From: an uncultured Dehalococcoidia bacterium | GTDB lineage: Bacteria > Chloroflexota > Dehalococcoidia > Lucifugimonadales > UBA3495 | Reading direction: 5' to 3' | Length of the DNA: 64,000 bases | NCBI GenBank assembly: GCA_958296445.1 | Contig: OY282565.1 | Coordinates: forward strand, 124,001 to 188,000 | Position numbers and translations under genes: made by a program | Part shown: positions 35,600-43,653 of the stretch, piece after piece | How the letters are laid out: every line of letters starts with the position of its first letter | Numbering within the stretch: position 1 is the stretch's first letter | The notes under the pieces: model-generated | What the model was told of the DNA's origin: nothing | Databases searched by the model: none | Seen by the model: only the letters and a program-made list of their open reading frames with translations

Positions 35600-36019
35600 T
35601 TACTCTGCTGTGCCGTAGATGTGGGTGGGGACTACTATTATGGCGGAGCGGCGGTCGGCGAGCATGGCGTTGTCGTATTCGCTCCAGTTGGGGTGTTCTT
35701 GGGCGGCGGCGGCGCGGTAGACGCCGCGGAGGGCTTCGCGGAGCTCGGCGGGGTCGGTTGCGCCGGGGGAGAGGATGCGGGCCTGGCCTTCCAGCACTAC
35801 GAAGGGGCGCCACTGGTCGGCGGAAATCAGTAGGGAGCAGTTGGGGTTGCGGCGCAGGTTGTGTAGCTTGGAGCGTTCCTCGGTGGTGGTGAAGGCTACG
35901 CCGTCGGCGTAGGCGCCGCAGGTGACGATGCTCATTTGGGCCGCGCCGTTGCGCCGGAAGGTGGTTAGTACGCCTTGGTGGTTGGCGGTTGCGAATTCGC
36001 GGATGTTGTCGGGGAGCAT
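35600..36019 (-). CDS. PPOX-class F420-dependent flavin-fold oxidoreductase
   Basis: A 139-residue split-barrel protein of the pyridoxamine-phosphate-oxidase-like class. Marks are HQGVLTTFRRNGAAQMSIV, the central AFTTTEERSKLHNLRRNPNCSLLI with the phosphate-binding lysine/arginine run, and VVLEGQARI. Family members use F420 or FMN to reduce small unsaturated compounds or biliverdin; the short K-x-x-N-L-R-R pattern is typical of the F420 branch. GGAG lies 7 nt before the ATG. Confidence 0.85.
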   Translation of the reverse strand: MLPDNIREFATANHQGVLTTFRRNGAAQMSIVTCGAYADGVAFTTTEERSKLHNLRRNPNCSLLISADQWRPFVVLEGQARILSPGATDPAELREALRGVYRAAAAQEHPNWSEYDNAMLADRRSAIIVVPTHIYGTAE

Positions 36020-36039
36020 TGTTTTTCTCCTTTATGCGT

Positions 36040-36231
36040 TGTTGTCTGAATCGGGATTTGTTGGGTTTTCTCCAATGCCACATTGCCTCTTATTGTCTGA
36101 ATCAGGATTTGCCGGATTTTAGGATTTTCGGGATTATTCCAATGTTACCTTGCTCCCTTTGTCACTCTGAGTGAAGGGAAGGGTCTCACCGGCCAAGGTG
36201 GGATTCTTCGCTTTGCTCAGAATGACAGATA
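36040..36231. repeat. GTCTGAATC repeats and a MITE-like copy
   Basis: Two GTCTGAATC(A/G)GGATTTG units at about 36043 and 36093, then a full MITE-like element at about 36159-36231 ending GCTCAGAATGACAG. Its right end reaches into the 3' end of the acetyltransferase gene, whose stop at 36217 lies inside the element. Confidence 0.75.
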
Positions 36232-36678
36232 TTCGTACATATAATAGCGGGTTTGGGTCATTCCCATTTGGGCGTAGACTTGTTGGGCTGTGGTGTTGTC
36301 CTGCTCTACGTAGAGGCGGAGGCCGCAGACGCTGCCGGTGGCTTGGGCGGCGGCGGCGGCGTGGCGGTGGAGGGCGCGGTAGACGCCGCGGCGGCGGTGC
36401 TGGGGGCGGACGTAGACGCTCTGAATCCACCAGAATGTGCCGTTGCGCCAGTCGCTCCATTCGTAGGTGATCATCAACTGGCCGGCGGGTTGGCCGTTGA
36501 TTTCGGCTATCAGGTAGAAGCCTAGGGATTCGTCGGCCAGTATTGCGGCCACTCCGGGGCGGAGTTGGGCGTCGTCTAGGGTGCGGCCCTCGGATTCTAG
36601 GGCTAGGGCGGCGTTGGATTCGGCGATGAAGGCGGCGTCGGCTGGGGCGGCGCGGCGTATGTTGATGTCGATTTTCAT
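36217..36678 (-). CDS. GNAT-family N-acetyltransferase
   Basis: A 153-residue GNAT protein. The acetyl-CoA loop is in QSVYVRPQHRRRGVYRALHRHA (R/Q-x-x-G-x-G/A pattern, here RRRGVY), preceded by the beta-4 strand GQLMITYEW and followed by GLRLYVEQDNTTAQQVYAQMGM, the usual motif B. Substrate is unknown. The C-terminal few codons are encoded by the right end of a MITE-like repeat, so the tail has probably been replaced. Confidence 0.86.
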   Translation of the reverse strand: MKIDINIRRAAPADAAFIAESNAALALESEGRTLDDAQLRPGVAAILADESLGFYLIAEINGQPAGQLMITYEWSDWRNGTFWWIQSVYVRPQHRRRGVYRALHRHAAAAAQATGSVCGLRLYVEQDNTTAQQVYAQMGMTQTRYYMYEYLSF

Positions 36679-36792
36679 GGGGGTAGTTTAACAGCTAATC
36701 GGCCCCGGTGCAGAGAAATGAGCCGCTTTCGGGGGTGAGGATAAGGTGGCCGGGGGTATATCTATAGGGGCATCAGTTGTAGTACACTGCGT

Positions 36793-36909
36793 TTGCTACG
36801 GTCAGCAAGGGTTCTGGCTCCTTGCGGATTATTATTGGGCCAGCGTGGGGCTGGGGTATTCCCCTGCCCCCTGTTGCGCCCAATATCAGGACTAGGCTGA
36901 CCGTAGCAA
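36793..36909 (+). ncRNA. Structured three-way-junction element before a CAP lipoprotein gene
   Basis: The outer stem is 14 perfect pairs: TTGCTACGGTCAGC (36793-36806) with GCTGACCGTAGCAA (36896-36909). Inside are hairpin A, GCAAGG/CCTTGC (36805-36810 with 36820-36825, sharing 2 nt with the outer stem), and hairpin B, TATTGGGC/GCCCAATA (36833-36840 with 36878-36885), extended by CAG/CTG and a GC-rich stem GGGGC-GGGG/CCCC-GCCCC closed by a TATT tetraloop (36857-36860). The next gene starts 35 nt later. It could be a 5' regulatory RNA, a small RNA or a mobile hairpin; I recognise no known class. Confidence 0.55.
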
Positions 36910-36944
36910 GTTGCCTACATCCTTACGCCGCAGGGGGTTCCGAT

Positions 36945-38210
36945 TTGCCCGCATTTATCTGCCGGATTGCCTTTCTCGCTGCACTCTTGACCCTCGTTTT
37001 GGCTTGCACTTCTGCTGCGCCGCCCACAGAACCGGCGGCCCAACCAGCCACACCGGCGGCACCGGCAACGCCGGAGCCTGCGCCGACAGCTACCCCGCTT
37101 CCAGGGGCTACGGCTATACAGGCGTATGCCCTGACGCCTACCCCAATTCCAACTGTACCCGCGCCTACACCGGCGCCAACGCCAAGCATTCCCGAGGGCG
37201 CCGAGTTTGTGCTGGATTTGATTAACGCGGAACGGGCAAGCGCCGGAGTAGCGCCTCTGGTACTAGGCAACAACATCGCAGCCCAAGTTCACGCTGAAGG
37301 TTCTCTGGAGGGCTGCTATTCCTCAATATGGAGCGCAGACGGGTTGAAGTCGGAGGCTCGCTATTCGCTGGCAGGCGGCTATCAAGCCAATACCATTATG
37401 GTCAGCGGCACAGACTACTGTAGCCCATTAAACCAGGCAAGCATACTTTTTCTGGTTAAAGACGAAATTCGTGACGAAGTCGAGGATTTTCTCGAGAGAT
37501 CCGGGTTTAGAGAGAATCTAATTGACGAGCAATACCGGAAACTAAACGTAGGCTTGGCGTGGGATTTATTCGGATCATATACTCATGTAGTCCTGCAACT
37601 GGAAGGGGACTTCATCGAGTACGACCAGTTGCCCGCCATCGAAAACGGCATTCTAACCCTCTCAGGACGAGTCAAGAACGGCATCAATCTTGACGGCGGA
37701 AAAGAGCTGTCGGCAACGGTGTTTTACAACCCCCCGCCGCAGCCCCTGACCGCCGGACAAATTGCGCGGATCTATTCCGCTGATTCCGGGCCGCGAGTTG
37801 CGGCTATCCGTCGGCCCCCGGGGAAGGGGAGACATTATACCGAAAATGAGTACACTCGAATGTACAATCCTTGCCCCAGCCCTTACGACATAGCGGCTGA
37901 CGCTCCGGCGCCAGGTTCGCGGGATGAGGCGAACGATTTCTATGAGGCGGCCAAAGCGAAGTGCCTGGTTATCCGGGCCGATGAAGAGGGCGGGGTTGAG
38001 ATAACGGTGCCTCGAATTACTGCGAGCGAATGGGATGTTGAGGGGGACGCTTTCGCCATTGCCGCCGACTTGAGCGAGGTGGTGCAGCGGCACGGGAACG
38101 GGCTTTACGATGTGACGGTGTGGGGTTCGCTGGACGGTGAGGACGTGGTTATTTCCGAGTACGTGATTTTCCACGGGGTTACGCCGCCGGACAGCTATTA
38201 TCCGAACTGA
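36945..38210 (+). CDS. CAP/SCP-like-domain lipoprotein
   Basis: A 421-residue lipoprotein starting at TTG 36945 after CAGGGGG: signal peptide ICRIAFLAALLTLVLAC with lipid cysteine 21. A Pro/Thr/Ala-rich spacer (about residues 25-80) leads to a CAP-type domain (FVLDLINAERASAGVAPL, then NNIAAQVHAEGSLEG). The later part (residues 180-421) has no clear family. CAP domains bind lipids or act in cell-envelope interactions; function here is unknown. A longer reading from 36822 would run through the structured element and is less likely. Its last codons recur 853 bp downstream as part of a tandem duplication. Confidence 0.7.
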   Translation: MPAFICRIAFLAALLTLVLACTSAAPPTEPAAQPATPAAPATPEPAPTATPLPGATAIQAYALTPTPIPTVPAPTPAPTPSIPEGAEFVLDLINAERASAGVAPLVLGNNIAAQVHAEGSLEGCYSSIWSADGLKSEARYSLAGGYQANTIMVSGTDYCSPLNQASILFLVKDEIRDEVEDFLERSGFRENLIDEQYRKLNVGLAWDLFGSYTHVVLQLEGDFIEYDQLPAIENGILTLSGRVKNGINLDGGKELSATVFYNPPPQPLTAGQIARIYSADSGPRVAAIRRPPGKGRHYTENEYTRMYNPCPSPYDIAADAPAPGSRDEANDFYEAAKAKCLVIRADEEGGVEITVPRITASEWDVEGDAFAIAADLSEVVQRHGNGLYDVTVWGSLDGEDVVISEYVIFHGVTPPDSYYPN

Positions 38211-38220
38211 GGGGTTGGGG

Positions 38221-38910
38221 CTAGGGGTTTTGGCGGCGGGCTAGTTCGGCTTCTAGGAGGCGGATGCGCTCCTCGGCGGCTTCTCGCCTGAGTCGCTCGT
38301 CCTCGGGGGTGGGCAGGAATTGTTTGGTGTTGTGGTCTCGCAGGCATAGGTGGCCGGCGTCCCAGCATAGCTCTAGGGCTAGGATTTCGCTGTAGCCCCA
38401 TAGTAGGCCGTTGGGGTCGCGGTTTATGGGGAGGGGGTGGTAGCGGTTGGCGGCGGTTAGGGTGTCGCCGGCTAGGGGGGCGTCGTGGTAGCGGCCGCCG
38501 GTGGGGTCGAAGCGCCAGTATTCGCGGACTCCGAGGGCGGCGTAGCCTTGGCGCTTGACGCCGTAGTCGCGCTTTCCGGTGCTGCGCGAGGCTACTTCCA
38601 GGACGAAATCGGGCGGCTTGCCTACTTCGCTTATTACGTAGCCGTTGCGGGCTACTATGCCGTCGGGGTTGACGCCGAAGGCGACTACGCAGTCGGGGGC
38701 GAGTTGGCCGGTGGTGCTGCCGGCCTGCCGCCGCAGGTATCCCGCGCCGGCAATCAGCACGTCATTTCGATGGGTCAATTGCACCCGCAGGGTACTGCGA
38801 AAGTCATCTATCCGGCGGTCTTGCAGCATATCCGGCTCCCGCCGCGGCGGGTCGGGCAGCGGCTCTAGGTGAGAGTAGTCGGCGATTTGGGGGCGTAGTT
38901 GGGCAGTCAT
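38221..38910 (-). CDS. Uma2-family protein, duplicate copy A
   Basis: A 229-residue Uma2/DUF820 protein. Nuclease-like core: LAPDCVVAFGVN, then PPDFVLEVASRST with the acidic PD...E pair, and GVREYWRFDPTGGRYHD. A short C-terminal coiled coil (LRREAAEERIRLLEAELARR) follows. It converges with the CAP lipoprotein gene, stops 11 bp apart. It differs from copy B at a few positions, mainly around residues 33-48 (IDDFRSTLRVQLTHRN versus IYDFRRILELGLTHRD). Confidence 0.88.
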   Translation of the reverse strand: MTAQLRPQIADYSHLEPLPDPPRREPDMLQDRRIDDFRSTLRVQLTHRNDVLIAGAGYLRRQAGSTTGQLAPDCVVAFGVNPDGIVARNGYVISEVGKPPDFVLEVASRSTGKRDYGVKRQGYAALGVREYWRFDPTGGRYHDAPLAGDTLTAANRYHPLPINRDPNGLLWGYSEILALELCWDAGHLCLRDHNTKQFLPTPEDERLRREAAEERIRLLEAELARRQNP

Positions 38911-39073
38911 AAGGCGGACTCGCGTTGCGGGCGGTGGGGTCTGTCCGTATGATAGCGTTGTTGTTGGCGGGTTTGCAATCGTTGGGGTTTTTGTCTGAAT
39001 CAGGATTTTCTGGATTTGGGGATTTTGGGGATTTTTTCCTCGGACAGCTATTACCCGAACTGAGCGGTTGGGG

Positions 39074-39763
39074 TTAGGGGTTTTGGCGGCGGGCTAGTTC
39101 GGCTTCTAGGAGGCGGATGCGCTCCTCGGCGGCTTCCCGCCTGAGGCGCTCGTCCTCGGGGGTGGGGAGGAATTGTTTGGTGTTGGGGTTGCGGAGGCGT
39201 AGGTGGCCGGCGTCCCAGCATAGCTCTAGGGACAGGATTTCGCTGTGGCCCCATAGCAGGCCGTCGGGGTCTCGGTTTATGGGGAGGGGGTGGTAGCGGT
39301 TGGCGGCGGTTAGGGTGTCGCCGGCTAGGGCGGCGTCGTGGTAGCGGCCGCCGGTGGGGTCGAAGCGCCAGTATTCGCGGACTCCGAGGGCGGCGTAGCC
39401 TTGGCGCTTGACGCCGTAGTCGCGCTTTCCGGTGCTGCGCGAGGCTACTTCCAGGACGAAATCGGGCGGCTTGCCTACTTCGCTTATTACGTAGCCGTTG
39501 CGGGCTACTATGCCGTCGGGGTTGACGCCGAAGGCGACTACGCAGTCGGGGGCGAGCTGGCCGGTGGTGCTGCCGGCCTGCCGCCGCAGGTATCCCGCGC
39601 CGGCAATGAGCACGTCATCCCGATGGGTCAAGCCCAGCTCCAGGATACGGCGAAAGTCATATATCCGGCGGTCTTGCAGCATATCCGGCTCCCGCCGCGG
39701 CGGGTCGGGCAGCGGCTCTAGGTGAGAGTAGTCGGCGATTTGGGGGCGTAGTTGAGCAGTCAT
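39074..39763 (-). CDS. Uma2-family protein, duplicate copy B
   Basis: A 229-residue near twin of copy A with all core motifs intact (PPDFVLEVASRST, GVREYWRFDPTGG). ATG 39763 is chosen because copy A starts at the equivalent codon; the open frame extends upstream to 40285 but that part is repeat DNA. Both copies are intact, so both could be expressed. Confidence 0.88.
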   Translation of the reverse strand: MTAQLRPQIADYSHLEPLPDPPRREPDMLQDRRIYDFRRILELGLTHRDDVLIAGAGYLRRQAGSTTGQLAPDCVVAFGVNPDGIVARNGYVISEVGKPPDFVLEVASRSTGKRDYGVKRQGYAALGVREYWRFDPTGGRYHDAALAGDTLTAANRYHPLPINRDPDGLLWGHSEILSLELCWDAGHLRLRNPNTKQFLPTPEDERLRREAAEERIRLLEAELARRQNP

Positions 39764-39897
39764 AAGGCGGACTCGCGTTGCGGGCGGTGGGGGCTGTCCG
39801 TATGATAGCGTTGTTGTTGGCGGGTTTGCAATCGTTGGGTTTTTTGTCTGAATCAGGATTTGAGGATTTGGGGATTTTTTGCTATCCGGTGAATCGT

Positions 39898-40001
39898 TGG
39901 GGTTTTTGTCTGAATCAGGATTTGCCGGATTAAAAGATTTGCAGGATTTTCCCCCATCCAGTGAATCCTTAAATCCTGAAAATCCTGATTCAGACAAAAG
40001 G
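39898..40001. repeat. Inverted pair of GTCTGAATCAGG repeats
   Basis: A rightward unit (TTTTTGTCTGAATCAGGATT) faces an inverted unit (AAAATCCTGATTCAGACAAA) across about 55 bp, with GGATT/AATCC half units between. It could fold into a long imperfect stem. It lies in the 355-bp spacer before ffh; no gene is seen there. Confidence 0.75.
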
Positions 40002-40063
40002 GGGAGAATCCTTTGATTCTGATTCGGGCGGAATCTTAATGCGCGGTGGGAGTGTGTAGGGGG

Positions 40064-40069
40064 TATAAT
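40064..40069 (+). promoter_or_regulatory. Putative -10 box for ffh
   Basis: TATAAT 50 bp before the ffh start, in a G-rich context. No convincing -35 box is seen. Confidence 0.35.
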
Positions 40070-40118
40070 TGGGTTGGATATGGGGGAGATTTTATGATTG
40101 CGGCGGGCGGGGAGCGAT

Positions 40119-41480
40119 ATGTTTGAGAATTTGACTGAGCGGCTTACGGGGATTTTTAACCGGCTGTCCAGCAAGGGGCGGCTTACGGATAAGGATATTG
40201 ACGAGGCGCTGTCGCTGGTGCGGCGGTCGTTGCTGGAGGCCGATGTCAATTTTCGGGTGGCCCGCGATTTTGTGGGGCGGGTCAAGGAGCGGGCGCAGGG
40301 GGCGGAGGTGCTGGAAAGCCTTACTCCGGGGCAGCAGGTGGTGAAAATCGTTCACGATGAGCTTACTGCGCTGCTGGGCGGCGGTTCCTCGACGGGCTCG
40401 GGGCGGGCGGGGATTACGCTGTCGAGCCAGCCGGTTTCGGCTTTGATGCTGGTGGGGTTGCAGGGTTCGGGCAAGACTACTACCGCGGCCAAGCTGGCCC
40501 TGGAGCAGCGCAAGCAGGGGCATCGCTCGTTGCTTATCGCGGCCGATTTGCGGCGTCCGGCGGCGATTCAGCAACTGGAAACGCTGGGCAAGCAGTTGGA
40601 TATTCCGGTTTATTCGGAGGATCCCAAGTCGTCGAATGCCGTGCGGGTGGCGGGCAACGGGCTGGCGCGGGCCGCCGAGCTGGGGGTGAATTGGGCCATC
40701 ATAGATACCGGGGGGCGGTTGCAGATTGACGATGAGCTGATGGCGGAGCTGGCGGACATCGGGAGGGCGGTGAACCCGCACGAAACGCTGCTGGTGGTGG
40801 ACGCAATGACGGGCCAGGACGCGGTGAATACCGCCGAGGGGTTTCATCAAAGGGTGGGGCTTACCGGGCTGGTTATGAGCAAGATGGACGGCGACGCGCG
40901 GGGCGGGGCGGCGCTTTCGATTACCAGCATAACGGGCGTGCCTATCAAGTATATGGGGGTGGGGGAGCGTTCCGACGGGCTGGAGGTGTTTCACGCCGAC
41001 CGGCTGGCGTCGCGGATTCTGGCTATGGGGGATGTGCTGACGCTGATTGAGCGGGCGCAGGAGGCGGTGGACGAAAAGAAGGCGAAGGAGATGGAGCGGA
41101 AGTTCCGTCAAGCGAGTTTTGACCTGAACGATTTTCTGGACCAGTTGCAGAGCGTGAAGAAGATGGGTTCGCTGGACCAGATTATGGAGCTGATTCCGGG
41201 TATGGGGCAGGGCGGGCGCAATAAGATGATGGCGGGGGATTTGGACGAGGGCAGGCTGCGGCGCATTGAGGCTATTATCCGGTCAATGACGCCGGAGGAG
41301 CGGCAGCGGCCGGAAATTATAAATGGCAGCCGCCGCCGTCGTATATCGCGGGGGAGCGGGACTACGCCGCAGGACATCAATCAATTGCTTAATCAGTTTA
41401 AGCAGACGCAAAAGCTGGTGCGGCAGATGAATCGCTCGCGGAACCCGGCGTCGCTGATGAAGATTTTTGGGGGGCGGTAG
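40119..41480 (+). CDS. ffh: Signal recognition particle protein Ffh
   Basis: A 453-residue SRP54 GTPase that targets nascent membrane proteins. The N domain starts MFENLTERLTGIFNRL. G domain: GLQGSGKTTTAAKLA (P-loop), DTGGRLQIDDELM (G3), MSKMDGDARGGAALSI (G4 and insertion). The Met-rich M domain follows from about residue 320 (LDQLQSVKKMGSLDQIMELIPGM and IIRSMTPEERQRP), binding SRP RNA and signal peptides. ATG 40119 after GGGAG begins the N domain. All motifs intact; no SRP RNA gene was identified in the window. Confidence 0.96.
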   Translation: MFENLTERLTGIFNRLSSKGRLTDKDIDEALSLVRRSLLEADVNFRVARDFVGRVKERAQGAEVLESLTPGQQVVKIVHDELTALLGGGSSTGSGRAGITLSSQPVSALMLVGLQGSGKTTTAAKLALEQRKQGHRSLLIAADLRRPAAIQQLETLGKQLDIPVYSEDPKSSNAVRVAGNGLARAAELGVNWAIIDTGGRLQIDDELMAELADIGRAVNPHETLLVVDAMTGQDAVNTAEGFHQRVGLTGLVMSKMDGDARGGAALSITSITGVPIKYMGVGERSDGLEVFHADRLASRILAMGDVLTLIERAQEAVDEKKAKEMERKFRQASFDLNDFLDQLQSVKKMGSLDQIMELIPGMGQGGRNKMMAGDLDEGRLRRIEAIIRSMTPEERQRPEIINGSRRRRISRGSGTTPQDINQLLNQFKQTQKLVRQMNRSRNPASLMKIFGGR

Positions 41481-41541
41481 GGGGAAATAAGGGCGATAGT
41501 TCCAGTCGGGTTTGCCGGAGCGTCAGCGGCTAATCCGATTG

Positions 41542-42405
41542 TCAGGGGTCTACGAAATCAGGGTCTTCGTGGCGGATGATGGTTACGCCTAGTTGCCGGG
41601 CGGCCTGGTTTATTTCGTCCGGCCAGTTGTTGTGCGTTGCTATGAAAGGGGCGGTGGTGGCTCCGGTGATTTTGGCTATGATGGCGGCCCGGCGGGCGGC
41701 GGTTTCTAGGTCGTTTCTGTTGAAGGTGACCGACACTTCTACGATGGCAAAGGGGCCGGTCTGTTCGGTGTCTCCAACCCCGCGGGCGATAATGTCCGGT
41801 GTGAGTCCGTCTAGGTATTCCTCCCGGCTGATGGCGCCGCTCTGTCGCGCAGACAGTAGCTTGGCGTTTATCGGTTCACGGTCAGCAAGAACCGGGCCAT
41901 CGAGCCATCCATCCAGAATTACGCCGATTTGGTAGCGGCACTTGTCTTCGTAGGCTTTTCCCGTCAATCGTCCCACGTGCCCCTCTAGACTTCTGATGGC
42001 ACGGGTGTTTTCGTCAAGACGCTGGCTCATGGTACGGACTTCTTGATTCATCGCGTCCTGGCGTTCGCTTAGGGTACGGACTTCCGCATTGGTTTCGTCC
42101 AAGCGTTCGCTCAAGGTATGGACTTCCGCATTGGTCGAGTCTAAGCGCTCATTGGTCGAGTCTAAGCGCTCATTGGTTGCGTCCAAGCGCTCATTGACGG
42201 CTCGGAATCCTGCTCTGGTTTCCTCGCGAAATTCCTCAAATTCTTCTTGCAGTTTATCCACCCGTTTCGGGAGGGTCAAAAAGTCTTCGGTGAGCAGGAC
42301 GCGCAGTAGCGGTTCCCGTACTTCCGGGTGGGCGGTGATGGCGTCAATTAACTGGCGCAGCAGATGGTCTGGCGGGAGTTCCATTTCGGGTGTCGTAGGT
42401 GTCAT
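41542..42405 (-). CDS. Coiled-coil protein with nuclease-like C-terminal domain
   Basis: A 287-residue protein. After a helical start, residues 60-140 are near-perfect repeats around ERLDSTN (NERLDATNERLDSTNERL, AEVRTLSERQD), predicting a long coiled coil. The C-terminal domain (from about 145) resembles PD-(D/E)xK proteins of the DUF3782 type: LTPDIIARGVG followed by FAIVEVSVTFNRND. In the core the usual ExK reads EVS, so catalysis is doubtful. Role unknown. An AGGA ribosome site precedes ATG 42405. The repeated coiled-coil DNA is prone to copy-number change. Confidence 0.65.
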   Translation of the reverse strand: MTPTTPEMELPPDHLLRQLIDAITAHPEVREPLLRVLLTEDFLTLPKRVDKLQEEFEEFREETRAGFRAVNERLDATNERLDSTNERLDSTNAEVHTLSERLDETNAEVRTLSERQDAMNQEVRTMSQRLDENTRAIRSLEGHVGRLTGKAYEDKCRYQIGVILDGWLDGPVLADREPINAKLLSARQSGAISREEYLDGLTPDIIARGVGDTEQTGPFAIVEVSVTFNRNDLETAARRAAIIAKITGATTAPFIATHNNWPDEINQAARQLGVTIIRHEDPDFVDP

Positions 42406-42580
42406 ACAGGATTCCTGTCATTGGGGATGCCGTTAGAGCGCAATTGGGGTTTCGCTTCTCCGGGGGTTCAATGGTGATAATGACAGGGTAGCACATTACG
42501 CTTGGCGAAGGGTAGCTCCATAGGGGCGACGGGATAGTTGGTTTGGGTTGATAGGGTGGTGACCGGACAGGTTGGGATTG

Positions 42581-43483
42581 CTAAACCATTCCTGAGCGCA
42601 TTGCGGCGAATAGGTAGGCGGTGGCGTAGCTGCGGTAGGGGCGCCAGGTTTCGGCTTGGGTTGCTACTTGGGCGTCGGTGGTTGGGTGGTTGTTGCGCCA
42701 GAGGCGGGATACGCCGCGGCGTAGGGCTAGGTCGCCTAGGGGGAGGGCGTCGGGGCGGGCTAGGCCGCGAACCAGGGCCCATTGGGCGGTCCAGTTGCCT
42801 ACGCCGCGGAGGGCGGTTAGGCGGGTTATGATTTCGGCGTCGGGGAGTTCATATAGCTCGGCCCAGCTTGGCTCTAGGGCGGCGGCGGCTATGCCGTGGA
42901 TGTATTCCGCCTTGCGTTGGGTTAGTTTTAGGGTGCGGAGTTCGGCGGGCGTGGAGGATAGTATGGCTTGGGGGCAGGGGAAGGCTTGCCAGGTTTGGTT
43001 GCCGAATTGGGCCTGCGCTCCGAACCGCTGGATGAGCAGTATTCGCATCATCCGGGCTACGCTGGCGGAAATCTGCTGGCCCAGCACGGCTAGGGTTACC
43101 GCCTCGAACAGCGTGGCGGCGCGGGGCAAGTGCAGGCCGTGGAATTGTTGGGCCAGCTCCGACAGGGCCGGGTCGGATTCGGCTAGGGCGTAGAAGGGGG
43201 CTAGGTTTTGGGCGGTTCCCAGCATCCAGCGCACTTGAGCGTCGGCCTGTTCTGCGTCGGCGTTGGTTAGGCTTGGGCCTTGTAGCTCTAGGGTTAAGTC
43301 GGGGGCGTCAACGGCGCCGGTGGAGCGCACGGAGGCTAGGGTTAGTTGGCCGTTCAGGTTGAGCAGCCGCCGGTAGACGCCCCTTTCTAGGGCGCCGGCG
43401 GCGGCGGAATAGGTGTGGTATGCGGCGGTTAGGTTGAAGTCGAAGGGCGGGGTTGGTTGTAGTTGGGTGGTGATGGTTTGCAT
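42581..43483 (-). CDS. DNA-3-methyladenine glycosylase II (AlkA-like)
   Basis: A 300-residue HhH-GPD glycosylase for alkylated bases. The helix-hairpin-helix is ITRLTALRGVGNWTAQWALV, followed by the catalytic aspartate in ALPLGDLALRRGV. The N-terminal AlkA-type beta domain is present (PPFDFNLTAAYHTYSAAAGA). FEAVTLAVLGQQISASVARMM is the family's QQ motif. ATG 43483 begins MQTITTQL. No ada/methyltransferase partner lies nearby. Confidence 0.88.
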   Translation of the reverse strand: MQTITTQLQPTPPFDFNLTAAYHTYSAAAGALERGVYRRLLNLNGQLTLASVRSTGAVDAPDLTLELQGPSLTNADAEQADAQVRWMLGTAQNLAPFYALAESDPALSELAQQFHGLHLPRAATLFEAVTLAVLGQQISASVARMMRILLIQRFGAQAQFGNQTWQAFPCPQAILSSTPAELRTLKLTQRKAEYIHGIAAAALEPSWAELYELPDAEIITRLTALRGVGNWTAQWALVRGLARPDALPLGDLALRRGVSRLWRNNHPTTDAQVATQAETWRPYRSYATAYLFAAMRSGMV

Positions 43484-43571
43484 TGTTGAACTCAATAGGG
43501 TGGTTGTTTCCTGTATAGGCTGGGGCGGACGGCCCTCGTTTATTATTGTATCCCGTATACGCTAGGGCGCA

Positions 43572-43653
43572 CGGTGAGATTCTTCGCTTTGCTCAGAATG
43601 ACAGGGTTGTATCCTGTATACGCGAGGGCGCACGGCTGTGCGCCCCTACGGGG
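43572..43653. repeat. MITE-like half copy plus palindromic repeat
   Basis: A right-half copy ending GCTCAGAATGACAGGG (about 43572-43607) and the palindrome GGGCGCAC-GGCT-GTGCGCCC with CTACGGGG at 43626-43653. The CTA of the palindrome tail supplies the stop codon (43646-43648, read on the minus strand) of thpR. The spacer contains two GTATACGC(T/G)AGGGCGCACGG phrases. Confidence 0.8.

Larger units (their letters stand above)
38189..39860. repeat. 853-bp tandem duplication spanning a Uma2 gene
   Basis: Unit 1 begins at 38189 (GGACAGCTATTATCCGAAC, the last codons of the CAP lipoprotein) and unit 2 at 39042 with nearly the same sequence. Each unit includes the whole leftward Uma2 gene, its upstream region and a GTCTGAATCAGG repeat. 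Divergence between units is modest and scattered, so the duplication is fairly recent. Confidence 0.88.
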
